A stretch of 14,233 nt of DNA from Martensiomyces pterosporus (GCA_025201845.1 MU604081.1:15093-29325); one strand, 5' to 3'. Counted from the stretch's first letter, positions 1 through 7,402 are shown. The notes: generated by a model from the letters alone, not told the origin. Translations and numbers: made by a program.

Positions 1-1
1 C

Positions 2-97
2 CAGCTCGGAAAACAGTGCACCCAAAACCTTGTCTACATCACGGGCGAGACGATATGCACATACCTCACCAAATGGCGACACCCTAGAGAACACTAA
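2..97 (+). CDS. Possible C-terminal fragment of an unidentified protein (5' end outside window)
   Basis: An open frame enters from the left edge and ends in TAA at 95-97, giving about 31 residues that finish ...YLTKWRHPREH. Codon third positions are rich in C and G (about 20 of 31), like the real genes nearby, which is the main reason to prefer this frame. The other two + frames are also open over this short stretch. The antisense frame in the same codon register is open from 193 to 1 but has no ATG. I do not recognise a family. If real, the gene lies tandem to the hydrolase and ends 383 bases before its ATG. Confidence 0.33.
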   Translation, partial: QLGKQCTQNLVYITGETICTYLTKWRHPREH

Positions 98-480
98 GCT
101 CGATGGCTGAGCACCACGAATACCCAGATGGAACACCCTCGCTGCTAACAACCAGCCCACTATCTCAGACCGTTGGAAGCCTGAAGCAGCCTGCTAGAAA
201 TGCATGGCCTGGTAGCACTCACAGCAGCACCCAATCACGCGTCTCAGTTCGAGAGGAGACGGCTCGCGCAGTCTTGGGGGAATGTGGGCGGATCGAGCCG
301 TGCAGCAGCAGCCCGGAAACAACGGGCGGTAGCCAGTGCTCGGAAGATGGTGATCGCACGAGGTGTCTGCCTGGTATGGACACACTAGCACCACCCTCGC
401 CGTCTGCTTTCTTCGCTTTCTCGGTTTGTCGCATACTTGCACGCAGTTCTGTTTGCCTTTGCGAATTTCAGCTGGCGAAA
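98..480 (+). promoter_or_regulatory. Upstream region of the hydrolase gene
   Basis: A CCAAT sequence sits at 231-235, about 250 bases before the chosen ATG, and a pyrimidine-rich stretch lies around 396-460. No convincing TATA box is visible. The hydrolase reading frame happens to stay open upstream to an ATG at 103, but that 126-residue extension is low complexity, lacks domain features and looks like untranslated leader. An ATG at 376 is also in frame; using it would add 35 residues of mixed hydrophobic character. I regard both as unused. Confidence 0.4.
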
Positions 481-1422
481 ATGGCTACTGCAGAATTATA
501 CATTCCCTCAGACAGCACTGCCAGCGGCGACAAGGGTCTGCACGCCCGCCTTCACATTCCCGCCGGTGCTCGGAAAACACCTACGGGCGAACTAGGCGTA
601 TTTGTTATCTGCCATGGCCTATTGGACACAAAGTACGCACCGCTCTTCCAAGGACTTCAAAAGATGCTTCCGTTTGCATCCATTGCGTTTGATTTCCGCG
701 GCAACGGACACAGCTCTGGCGAAACAAACTACGGCAACTATAGCGAAGAAGCAGACGACATCAAACAGGTGGTTGACTATGTCAACAGCCAAAAGATGGA
801 AGCAAAAGTCCAGGGCAGCCCTGGCAAGCTCAGAGTCGTTGGTATTGTTGGCCACTCGAAGGGCGGATCCAGCATGTTTCTGTTTGCACACAAATACCAG
901 CACATCTGTCCGCCGCTTTTGATCAACATTTCGGCGCGGTTCTGGCTGGACCAGGAGATACCAAATCGGTGGAAGCCCCACCACCTGGAGTCGCTCAAGG
1001 ATCACGGCAAATTCCTCTGGCGCTCATACGGAGGCGCTCCTTTGTCTGGGAATGGCGGTGCTACTAGCGATGATGGGTACTTGCAGCTGGCTTCAGTCGA
1101 CAGCGTGCCAAGGAGAGAGTACTGGGTGACGGCTGAGCATCTGCATGCGCGCAACACTACGGAAATGTCGACTGTGCAGGCGCTACCATTTACGCGGTGT
1201 CATGTCCTCAATATCATGGGCAGCAAGGATCGCGTTGTTCCTGAGAGAGATGTTTGGGAGTATGACAGACTAATGCGACTGGGAGCCCCCGATGCACACA
1301 GGGTGACCACGCAAGTTGTCCCCGGCGCATCGCACTTTTGGAGCAAGCCAGAGGAGCTAAGGGCTGTGGACGAGACCATCAACTCGTGGCTAAAACTCAC
1401 TCTGCCGATCGCGAGGCTCTAA
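481..1422 (+). CDS. Alpha/beta hydrolase (serine hydrolase, S33/esterase-like)
   Basis: This is a 313-residue soluble alpha/beta-hydrolase-fold enzyme, probably an esterase, lipase or acyl hydrolase; the substrate cannot be read from sequence. The expected landmarks occur in order. An HG oxyanion-hole pair is at residues 45-46. A strand and turn FDFRGNGHSSG is at 70-80. The nucleophile elbow GHSKGG has Ser126 as nucleophile. The probable acid is Asp250 in the strand NIMGSKDRV, and the catalytic His285 lies in GASHFW. Spacing and length fit a minimal single-domain hydrolase with a short lid around residues 150-220. ATG 481 is chosen because its protein begins just before the first predicted core strand and its context (gcgaaaATGG) is good. 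In-frame ATGs at 376 and 103 would add sequence without domain features. No signal peptide is seen, so it is probably cytosolic. It converges with the p24 gene. Confidence 0.88.
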   Translation: MATAELYIPSDSTASGDKGLHARLHIPAGARKTPTGELGVFVICHGLLDTKYAPLFQGLQKMLPFASIAFDFRGNGHSSGETNYGNYSEEADDIKQVVDYVNSQKMEAKVQGSPGKLRVVGIVGHSKGGSSMFLFAHKYQHICPPLLINISARFWLDQEIPNRWKPHHLESLKDHGKFLWRSYGGAPLSGNGGATSDDGYLQLASVDSVPRREYWVTAEHLHARNTTEMSTVQALPFTRCHVLNIMGSKDRVVPERDVWEYDRLMRLGAPDAHRVTTQVVPGASHFWSKPEELRAVDETINSWLKLTLPIARL

Positions 1423-1944
1423 AGGTGCATACTGTGTTTACTCCAATAGCTGCACATCTGCCAAGCAATTGTCTAGAAGCAACCATCTTGTCGGGTTTAC
1501 CCGGATTGATCAAATTATGATGCCTTGCCTTGTACTGCTTTGGGCCACTTGGATTCCGCCCTGCCCCTATCCATGCCAGCAAACTGGCTGCTGCCATCGT
1601 GCCTTTGCTCACCATGGAGGTGCATTTTGCATGTATTAGGGTGTGCTGGAAAGTGAAACTAAAAAGGCCGGTACCGGCTGGCTCGTAGCCTGTAATTATT
1701 CTTGCCTTCGATCCACTCGATCCAGCTATGTGCTGCCATGCGGAGTATAGACAGCATATGCTACCACTGAGACTGAGCACTGACACCGTTTGTCACTGAT
1801 GTTGGGTTGGTTTGCGTTGTTTGAACACTGGGCAAGTGAAGACAAGTGGAATTTGTTGCAGGGGCAAAAGAAATGAGATAGTGCGTCAGCCAAGAGTAAG
1901 GGTGTACATAATGGAATAAGAACACGCTACATCGATACGCCAGC
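1423..1944. other. Convergent intergenic region (hydrolase / p24)
   Basis: This 522-base stretch separates two genes that point toward each other, so it must hold both 3' untranslated regions. I see no canonical AATAAA for the hydrolase, nor its complement TTTATT for the p24 gene. Open frames here are short and have no recognisable domain. No repeat or RNA gene was found. Confidence 0.5.
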
Positions 1945-2595
1945 TCAGACAAGTTTCTTGGACTCAAAGAAGCGGCGCAGATGATGGAGCTGCCAGTAGC
2001 AAACAGCACCAACAATACCGAGCTGGATGAAGGCCCAGTAGATGACCCTTCTCTTAATGGACGACGTAGCAGCATCAAACTCTATCTCCCTCTCCTTCTG
2101 GTACTTCTGCTCGGTCTTAATTTCCTCCAGCTGTGCATTCAGGATCTTGATTTTCTCCGAAATGTCCTTAATCTTCTCAATCGCGCGCCTTCCGCCATCA
2201 TCAGCCTCACCGATTCCAATATCCAGGGTGAACTTGACCACCGACGACGACAGCCATCCTCCGCCCTGCGCTCCGTGGGCCTGGACACAGATGGTGTGCT
2301 CGCCAGCACTACCAGCGGTAAATGAAAACTTGCCCTGGTGTGCGCCCTTCTGATTCATCACCCGGTGCGAGGCGTCATTGTCATCTGCTGTCAACACTAC
2401 GCTGATTCCGGGGTTCTCAATGTACCGCTTCTCGGCCTCGCGCCACTCCTCGGTCTTGTAATGGCCGGTCACGAGGAAGCCCTTGGGGAGCTCTTCGAGG
2501 AAACACTGCTGCTCCCCATCGCGCAGATAGAAATGCAGACCGTTGGCAATGTTGGCCACGGCCAAGAGAGCGACCACAAATGTAGAGCGAAGCAT
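1945..2595 (-). CDS. p24/TMED family cargo receptor, alpha subgroup (Erp1/5/6, TMED4/9-like)
   Basis: This is a 216-residue type I membrane protein of the emp24/gp25L/p24 family, which cycles between ER and Golgi in COPII and COPI vesicles as a cargo receptor (family knowledge). The full architecture is visible. Residues 1-19 are a signal peptide ending in NANG. A GOLD domain spans about 20-125, with Cys31 and Cys103 placed to form its disulfide. A heptad-like coiled coil spans about 136-180. One membrane helix lies at about 184-202. The short cytosolic tail contains RRFF and ends KKLV, combining the FF COPII/COPI signal with a KKxx retrieval motif. The FF plus KKLV tail resembles animal TMED4/TMED9, supporting the alpha subgroup. 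Length is normal for the family and no damage is seen. Its promoter region is shared with the divergent CHAP gene. Confidence 0.95.
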   Translation of the reverse strand: MLRSTFVVALLAVANIANGLHFYLRDGEQQCFLEELPKGFLVTGHYKTEEWREAEKRYIENPGISVVLTADDNDASHRVMNQKGAHQGKFSFTAGSAGEHTICVQAHGAQGGGWLSSSVVKFTLDIGIGEADDGGRRAIEKIKDISEKIKILNAQLEEIKTEQKYQKEREIEFDAATSSIKRRVIYWAFIQLGIVGAVCYWQLHHLRRFFESKKLV

Positions 2596-2804
2596 CCCGC
2601 TGGTGAAGATCAGGAGTTGGGAAAATGTGTAGGAGGCGAGTTTAAATCTGAAAGTCGAAAAGGAGATGAGAAAGGGTGTCGAGAGGCGTGCGTCGTGCAG
2701 GCGGTGCTCTTGGATTGCTGTCTGGCTAGATTTTAAGGGACCGCACCTTCAATTACCACTGAAGCAGCGAGTGCTGTGCTTAGCGTGTTTACCATGCGCT
2801 GGGT

Positions 2805-2817
2805 GCCAATGATTGGC
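2805..2817. promoter_or_regulatory. Back-to-back CCAAT boxes (HAP/NF-Y-type) in the divergent promoter
   Basis: The 13-base palindrome GCCAATGATTGGC has perfect six-base arms around one central base. It therefore presents a CCAAT box on each strand. It lies 210 bases from the p24 ATG and 321 bases from the CHAP ATG. CCAAT is the core site of the heterotrimeric HAP/NF-Y factor in fungi; binding here is inferred. Confidence 0.5.
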
Positions 2818-3044
2818 TGTATCTGCATCACATGACGGCTCCAGTACCAGTTGACTCGGCTGCATGCGACTCGGCCAGACAAGCAGTAACCCAGCTGCCT
2901 CATCTCCGTCATTTTTATTGCCGACAAATCGATGGCATGTTGCGTGGCTGTGGTGGCGGTGGATTGATAGCGCATTGGCAAGTAAAGCACTGGTCATGGG
3001 CACATTGAGCTGCGAAGTGCTAGCAGGCGTGTTGGCAAGACATG

Positions 3045-3052
3045 TATATATT
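3045..3052 (+). promoter_or_regulatory. TATA box of the CHAP gene
   Basis: TATATATT lies about 90 bases before the CHAP start codon, a normal distance for a fungal TATA element. A second weaker TATATAG at about 3118-3124 is too close to the ATG to be the main TATA element. Confidence 0.5.
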
Positions 3053-3137
3053 AATCAGCACACACATCCGCATAGCGCTAGAGCACAAACATTCACTTGC
3101 CTGCCTGTCTCTCTCGGTATATAGCTGTAAACAAGAT

Positions 3138-3578
3138 ATGAACCCACTTGCTAGTCTCGCAACACTCCTTGCGCTCTTCCTTGTGTCGGCGCTGGCCTCT
3201 GATGATTACCCATACAAGAGCAGCTGCGGCGGGGTTGACCCTTGGAACTACTACAAGTGCCAGTGCACAAGTTTTGTGGCATTCCGCATCAACAAAAGAC
3301 TGGGAATCAAGTTCAGCAACCACTACAAGGGCACCCGCTGGGGAAATGCCAATACCTGGGGCGATGCAGCACGAAAGACTGGCGTTTCTATCAATTCCAC
3401 ACCCAATGTCAACTCCGTCGCTCAGCGCAACGGCGGCAAGGCGGGTCATTTGGCCTGGGTGACTAGTGTAAATGGCAACCAGATTACTGTTGAGGAATAC
3501 AACTGGAACGTAAGGGAGGGATACGGAACCCGCACAGTGCCCAAAACGCATTTCGACAACTACATCCACCTGAAATAG
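3138..3578 (+). CDS. Secreted CHAP-domain amidase/peptidase of bacterial type
   Basis: This is a 146-residue secreted protein made of a signal peptide (1-20, ending in VSALA) and a single CHAP domain. CHAP enzymes cleave peptidoglycan as amidases or endopeptidases using a Cys/His pair. The Cys is Cys43 in KCQCTSFVAFRIN and the His is His104 in AGHLAWV. Glu119/Glu120 and Asn122 in VEEYNW supply the usual third polar residue. The WGNANTW segment (68-74) and the final YIHLK also match typical bacterial CHAP proteins. CHAP domains are common in bacteria and phages and sporadic in fungi, so descent from a bacterial gene is the best inference; the eukaryotic signal peptide and TATA box show adaptation. 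The ATG at 3138 is chosen because a signal peptide starts there; an upstream in-frame extension crosses the promoter. The 3' end is copied at 5313 by a LINE insertion. A role in attacking bacteria is inferred only. Confidence 0.9.
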   Translation: MNPLASLATLLALFLVSALASDDYPYKSSCGGVDPWNYYKCQCTSFVAFRINKRLGIKFSNHYKGTRWGNANTWGDAARKTGVSINSTPNVNSVAQRNGGKAGHLAWVTSVNGNQITVEEYNWNVREGYGTRTVPKTHFDNYIHLK

Positions 3579-3615
3579 TTCGATTTATTACATAGCTGTT
3601 GATGGCGCGTATGTC
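3554..3615 (+). repeat. 62-bp direct repeat, left copy (LINE target-site duplication)
   Basis: This segment starts in the final seven codons of the CHAP gene and runs 37 bases past its stop. It matches 5313-5374 at 57 of 62 positions with no gaps. Similarity ends sharply on both sides, exactly where the LINE-derived sequence begins, which is what a target-site duplication predicts. Confidence 0.8.
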
Positions 3616-3831
3616 GGGTGATGGAGCCGATGTATTTTCCAATGAACTTAACTAAGAACCAAGAAACTGGAAGAGTCCCCATAGCGGGGTCGGCTAAAGA
3701 GCATGAGAAGCCATGTCGCTAGGGCGACAGGAAACTAAGCCAACACATGCTGTCCCACCCAGGTGTCCAGAGGACTTCCGTGAGAGATAACCACTGCATA
3801 TGAATACCCATGCTATCCGGGAGAGCCCGTG

Positions 3832-3837
3832 AATAAA
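3832..3837 (+). promoter_or_regulatory. Candidate poly(A) signal for the CHAP gene inside LINE sequence
   Basis: AATAAA occurs 254 bases after the CHAP stop codon, within antisense LINE sequence. It is the first canonical signal downstream of the gene, and none was seen in the first few hundred bases of the displaced ancestral flank after 5374. Use of the site is an inference. Confidence 0.35.
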
Positions 3838-4136
3838 TTACCTAGACACTGCTGTGACTTCTTGCTACCAACCTCGCAACATGGACCTGCAAAATTCCTT
3901 GAACTCTAGACCACGGTTGGCAAAGGTTCTTGGGAATCTCGCCACTCCGTCTACTGTGGCTGTCTGGAACCCCCTCTGCTGGTCGCGCCGCATAATGCTG
4001 CGACGGGTGGCGGGCGGAATTGAGGAACGGAGCTCTGTCGATTTGAGGCCTGTTGCGCACTGCTATTGCCCTTTGGGACTGATCCGGGTGCCCTTTGGCG
4101 AGTATTGTGATGAAGCGGTGCCTGCTTGGGGGCCAG

Positions 4137-5312
4137 CTACCTATCAGTGCACAGCCAGTAGCGGAGTCCAGGTGGGGAACCCTGGATGATCTGCCACTGT
4201 TTGTCTGGGAATGTTTGCGCCGACTTTGCCAGCTTGTTGACGTCTTCGTTGCCTTGGATGCCCGAGTGTCCCTTGACCCACTCCAGTTTGAGGGGAACCG
4301 TGCGGGTGCTGAGCCACTTCACTGCTCAGCATGCAAGGTATGCCATGGGCGATTTCACAAACTCCCGACGCGGCGAGTCCTCCTGTATCTGGGCCATCGT
4401 GGCAATCACTGTCTCCAGGTCACAATGCACTGTAACCTCCAGATCATCAGGGATGAAGATGACTGTGAGGAGCAGTGCCATCAGCTCTGCGTGGGAGGAC
4501 GAATGTGGACAGTCGGCTGTCCAGCCCGAGAACGCAAACGACTTTTGCCTGCCGTCGCTCATCTGCAGGAAGAACTTGGCCGCAAAGCCGAGGTGGGGCG
4601 GGGTGGTGTCTGAGTACATCGACCTGTCAGTGTATACGGCAACCTGCGAGGCAGCCCGGATGTCCTGCAGGAAGCTCTCGCTCTGCCAGCGGACACGGAC
4701 TGTGCGGGGGTTGAACACTGGCCACTGTGGGGGCGGTGGGTCGAGTTGGTCCAGCACTGCCATGCCCAACCAAGGGTCAGCGGGAGGGGAGGACAGCATG
4801 ACGTCGAGCATGAGGGCGAGGTTGGTGCGCTAGCGGTGACGCAGAGAGCCGTGAGTCACCTTCCAGCGCTCGAGGGGGCGGTCCGGGTTGGCTTGGCAGC
4901 GGTAGACCATGTCGCAGACACGGCGGGTGTGTGTTTTGGCTAGGGACTGGAGGAACCCTGCTGGGGTCTGCGAACGGAGGATGGCCAGAGCATGGATGCG
5001 GGGGAACAGCTGGCTCGACAGCGGCTGCGGGGGCTGCGCGATGTGCACTCCTCTGGTGGAGAGCACTCCAGCCATGTATTTGAGCCAGGAGCGCCCAATG
5101 CCCCGCGCAGGTGTGATGCCGCTCATGTCTGGGATATCAAGGAACTCGAGGGGATTGCCTGCAAGCGTGTAGTGGGCGGCTGTGAGGGCAATCAGCTCCT
5201 GGCCGAATGCTGCGAACTGGGGAGAGCCCTTTCCGTTCAGTCAGCATGATGTTCCGTGCATCCATGCGCGACTCGAGGTGTGGAATGTGCATGCCCTGCT
5301 TGCGGTGGAGTG
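4137..5312 (-). pseudogene. LINE polyprotein fragment: post-RT linker plus degenerate RNase H
   Basis: Reading the minus strand from 5312, a linker passage (MHIPHLESRMDARN) shifts frame near 5220 and continues through QFAAFGQELIALTAAHY to a TAG at 4830-4832. The same frame then carries the RNase H domain. AVYTDRS corresponds to the usual YTDGS, HAEL supplies the Glu, and VHCDLE the third acidic site. A TGA at 4326-4328 interrupts it, and WVKGHSG plus GNEDVNKLAK follow in the same frame. In that last motif the usual catalytic-site Asp (AD.LAK) is Asn. A stop and a frame change follow at about 4137. With two nonsense codons, two frameshifts and altered motifs, it cannot make an active protein. 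Confidence 0.75.
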
Positions 5313-5374
5313 CGACAACTACATCCACCTGAAATAGTTTGATTCATTACATAGTTGCTGATGGTGCGTATGTC
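5313..5374 (+). repeat. 62-bp direct repeat, right copy (contains the fossil end of the CHAP gene)
   Basis: This copy repeats the end of the CHAP coding sequence, its stop codon and 37 downstream bases. It differs from the left copy at 5340, 5345, 5355, 5358 and 5365, all C/T exchanges. Sequence after 5374 is probably the original downstream flank of the CHAP gene, now moved about 1.76 kb away. Confidence 0.8.
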
Positions 5375-6193
5375 TGCGTGTTTAGCTCAGCAATGAGACA
5401 GGTTTTTCATGCATCTCAATATGGTAGTGCCAAATATGTATCATTTTTGCAGCAGACCTGTGCTCTGTGTGCATTTCAGCAGATCTGAGACATTTTTAGA
5501 ATGCAGTCTTGCAGGCTGAGATACAACACAGACAATAAGCGCAATTTGAGGCATTTCACTGCAGAGCGCGCGCAGAGAGGGAGATGAGCGGGCCATGTAT
5601 TTTTAGAATTGTTAATGGCGATGCGCAGCTTTTTTGTGCTGTTTCACGAGTGTGTTGGGAATTGGCAGTATCCGTACACTCACCCATCCATCCATTCACT
5701 CGCACAAAAATCTGCTCGCAAGACCCGTGGGCCACTATGCAGAGGTGATCACCCTGATGACAGACGAGGCCAGCAAAAACCCACCATGAGGTTGGCTCCT
5801 ACGCCTTGCGCTTCGTATTTCCTCAGGAAGGACATTGTGTGTGCGTATACATATGTGCGGCGTATCCCTGAAGCGCACCTTGAATGCAGAGCAAAATGCC
5901 GCTCGAGTGTTTGACAGCAAATCCACTGCGTGTTAGAACCCCCAGTTTGTTATTCCTTTGTAGAAAGCAGGTTCGTTATAAAAATAACCTCTGGGTTCGT
6001 TTGCTGATTTTTAATGGTCCTGCAGGCTCGTTACAAAAATAACCTCTGCATGCATTTGCTGATTTTTGATGGCCCTGCAGACTCATGGTCGTCAACACAT
6101 TTACCTGGTAAGTATGCACACTCACATTGTAGGTGCTGCTCAGCATTAGCAGCGAGATTAAGAAAATTCCGTTCTGTAAGGTGTTTCTGGTGG
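5375..6193. other. Intergenic region before the LPMO gene, with a tandem duplication
   Basis: No supported gene is present. The first part is probably the original 3' flank of the CHAP gene; the last part is LPMO promoter. Frames of 60-100 codons occur on both strands around 5609-5926 but show no domain, no good codon bias and no clear start. A 55-bp tandem duplication lies at 5968-6077. A short CATC-type simple run is near 5683-5695. Confidence 0.5.
5968..6077 (+). repeat. Two tandem 55-bp repeats upstream of the LPMO gene
   Basis: Unit 1 (5968-6022) and unit 2 (6023-6077) start with CAGG(T/C)TCGTTA, share AAAAATAACCTCTG and TTGCTGATTTTT, and end with ATGG(T/C)CCTG. A third unit begins as CAG at 6078 and then loses similarity. 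The block ends about 115 bases before the LPMO TATA box, so it could be a duplicated regulatory module, but no known site was recognised in it. Confidence 0.75.
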
Positions 6194-6200
6194 TATAAAA
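6194..6200 (+). promoter_or_regulatory. TATA box of the LPMO gene
   Basis: TATAAAA in the context tggTATAAAAtgagg lies 234 bases before the LPMO ATG. This is the best TATA match in the window and implies a leader of about 200 bases, which is rich in C and T. Confidence 0.65.
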
Positions 6201-6427
6201 TGAGGCGGGTTCTGGCTGGGTTCACTCCAAACCAGAATACCCTATCAACTCATTCCCCACTCCCCTTGCACCCCTTTCCTGCTGCACTGCTTGCATCTGC
6301 ATACACGCAACACCTTTATCTTTTGGCCGGTCCTAAAGAGAAGAATTCAGAAACGAACTCCAGCATCGCCTTTCCTTCCTATACTCATCTAACACCCACG
6401 TTCATTCAGACGCATTTCCTAAGAAAA

Positions 6428-7402
6428 ATGAAGATCTCAGCCTTTGTCTCCGCAATGTCGCTTGTTGCTGGGCTCGCAAATGCCCACACCTACCTCAGCC
6501 ATGTAACTCTGGACGGCAAGCGGTACGATGAAGGTGTGTGCATCAAGCCCTACCCGCAAAACCGCAACTTCCCTGTCAAGGACCCATCCACGGCCGACCT
6601 GACCTGCGGCTTCAACAGCCTCACGACCAGTGCATCCAAGTCCTGCCCTGTCGCTGCTGGCTCCACGATTACCGTCGAGTGGCACCACGACAACGACCAG
6701 CCCAGCGACGATGTCATTGCCCAGTCTCACTGGGGGCCCTGCATTGCCTACATGGCACCGCTTGCCAGCGGTGGAAAGGGGAACGCCTGGTTCAAGGTCT
6801 TCGAGGACGGATACAATGCCAGCACCAAAACCTGGTGCACAGACAGGATCCGTGACAGCCATGGCAAGCTCGATATCAAGCTGCCCGCAGATATCAAGGC
6901 TGGCGACTACCTTCTCCGCACCGAAGTCATCGCGCTGCATGAGGCCGACACGGACTATACCACCAACTCCGCCCGTGGTGCCCAGTACTATCCCAACTGC
7001 GCGCAGGTCTCTGTCTCTGGAAATGGCCAGGCTGTCCCTCAAGGTTATCCTATTCCTGGAATTTACAAGACCAACAGTCCCGGCATTCTCTTCAATCTCT
7101 ATGCCTCCTTCTCGAGCTACCCAATCCCTGGACCTCCCGTATACACTGGCGGTAGTCCCGCCAGTAACTCTACCGTCTCTCCTGCTGCTCCCTCGGCTAT
7201 CCCTACCAGTTCTGCTCCTGCCCCTACTACTTCCAACTACGTCTCCTCAGCTCCTCCCACTGCCACTGGTCCCGCTGGCTATACCACTTTCAGCTTGCCT
7301 CCCTCTTCTTCTGCTGCCGCTCCTGTCACCAGTCCAGCATACGCCTGCGGCTTTGCCCCAGCTCCAATCCCCTCCTCCCCTGCTGCCCCTACCTCTTACT
7401 AA
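6428..7402 (+). CDS. AA9-type lytic polysaccharide monooxygenase with Ser/Pro/Ala-rich tail
   Basis: This is a 324-residue secreted copper enzyme that oxidatively cleaves cellulose or related glucans (AA9, formerly GH61). The signal peptide (1-19) ends in LANA, leaving His20 as the first mature residue, which supplies the amino-terminal arm of the copper histidine brace. The second brace His is His101 in SHWGPCIAYMAP. The axial Tyr is Tyr188 in GAQYYPNCAQVSVSG, with the second-shell pair His171 (ALH) and Gln186. Conserved Cys60, Cys73, Cys105, Cys137 and Cys191 include likely disulfides. The catalytic domain ends near residue 238, and a low-complexity Ser/Pro/Ala/Thr tail follows without an in-frame cellulose-binding module. 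ATG 6428 is chosen for the signal peptide and mature His; sequence further upstream is leader. Two oddities are an extra loop between His171 and Gln186, and a Thr at 165 where many AA9 proteins have His (RHE). The tail seems to have been cut by a frameshift. Confidence 0.9.
   Translation: MKISAFVSAMSLVAGLANAHTYLSHVTLDGKRYDEGVCIKPYPQNRNFPVKDPSTADLTCGFNSLTTSASKSCPVAAGSTITVEWHHDNDQPSDDVIAQSHWGPCIAYMAPLASGGKGNAWFKVFEDGYNASTKTWCTDRIRDSHGKLDIKLPADIKAGDYLLRTEVIALHEADTDYTTNSARGAQYYPNCAQVSVSGNGQAVPQGYPIPGIYKTNSPGILFNLYASFSSYPIPGPPVYTGGSPASNSTVSPAAPSAIPTSSAPAPTTSNYVSSAPPTATGPAGYTTFSLPPSSSAAAPVTSPAYACGFAPAPIPSSPAAPTSY

Larger units (their letters stand above)
2596..3137. promoter_or_regulatory. Divergent promoter region between p24 and CHAP genes
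   Basis: A 542-base region drives two genes in opposite directions. On the p24 side, a TTAAAA-like element reads on the minus strand at about 2729-2738, roughly 135-145 bases before the p24 ATG. On the CHAP side a clear TATA element lies at 3045-3052. Between them are opposed CCAAT boxes at 2805-2817 and another ATTGG (CCAAT on the minus strand) at about 2974-2978. No protein-coding signal is convincing here. Confidence 0.55.
3616..5312 (-). mobile_element. 5'-truncated, decayed LINE (non-LTR retrotransposon) remnant
   Basis: About 1.7 kb between two copies of a 62-bp direct repeat is read on the minus strand as the end of a LINE polyprotein. First comes the segment that follows the reverse transcriptase (about 5312-4830), then an RNase H domain (about 4640-4190), then a C-terminal or 3' untranslated tail (to about 3616). 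The reverse transcriptase core is missing, as expected of 5' truncation during target-primed insertion. The frame is broken by frameshifts near 5220 and 4137 and by stops at 4830-4832 and 4326-4328. No poly(A) or simple-repeat tail is evident at the left end. The 3' part holds a small perfect hairpin, GTCGC/GCGAC, at 3715-3728. An AATAAA on the + strand at 3832-3837 may now serve the CHAP gene. Confidence 0.75.

Noticed and set aside
1..193. Minus-strand open frame ending at the left edge
   Set aside because: It has no ATG and would need a splice acceptor near 194; the + strand tail in the same register has better codon bias.
103..480. In-frame 126-codon extension before the hydrolase
   Set aside because: It is low complexity, lacks any domain or clean targeting peptide, and the hydrolase fold starts right after ATG 481.
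3093..3569. 158-codon minus-strand frame opposite the CHAP gene
   Set aside because: Antisense shadow; all CHAP motifs lie on the + strand.
5313..5374. Second tandem CHAP gene
   Set aside because: Only 62 bases match, bounded exactly by the LINE remnant, so a target-site duplication explains it better.
5609..5926. Small frames on both strands of the intergenic region
   Set aside because: No recognisable domain or promoter arrangement; possible relics but not supportable.
6437..7042. 201-codon minus-strand frame under the LPMO
   Set aside because: It is a mirror of the LPMO coding region, with no domain of its own.
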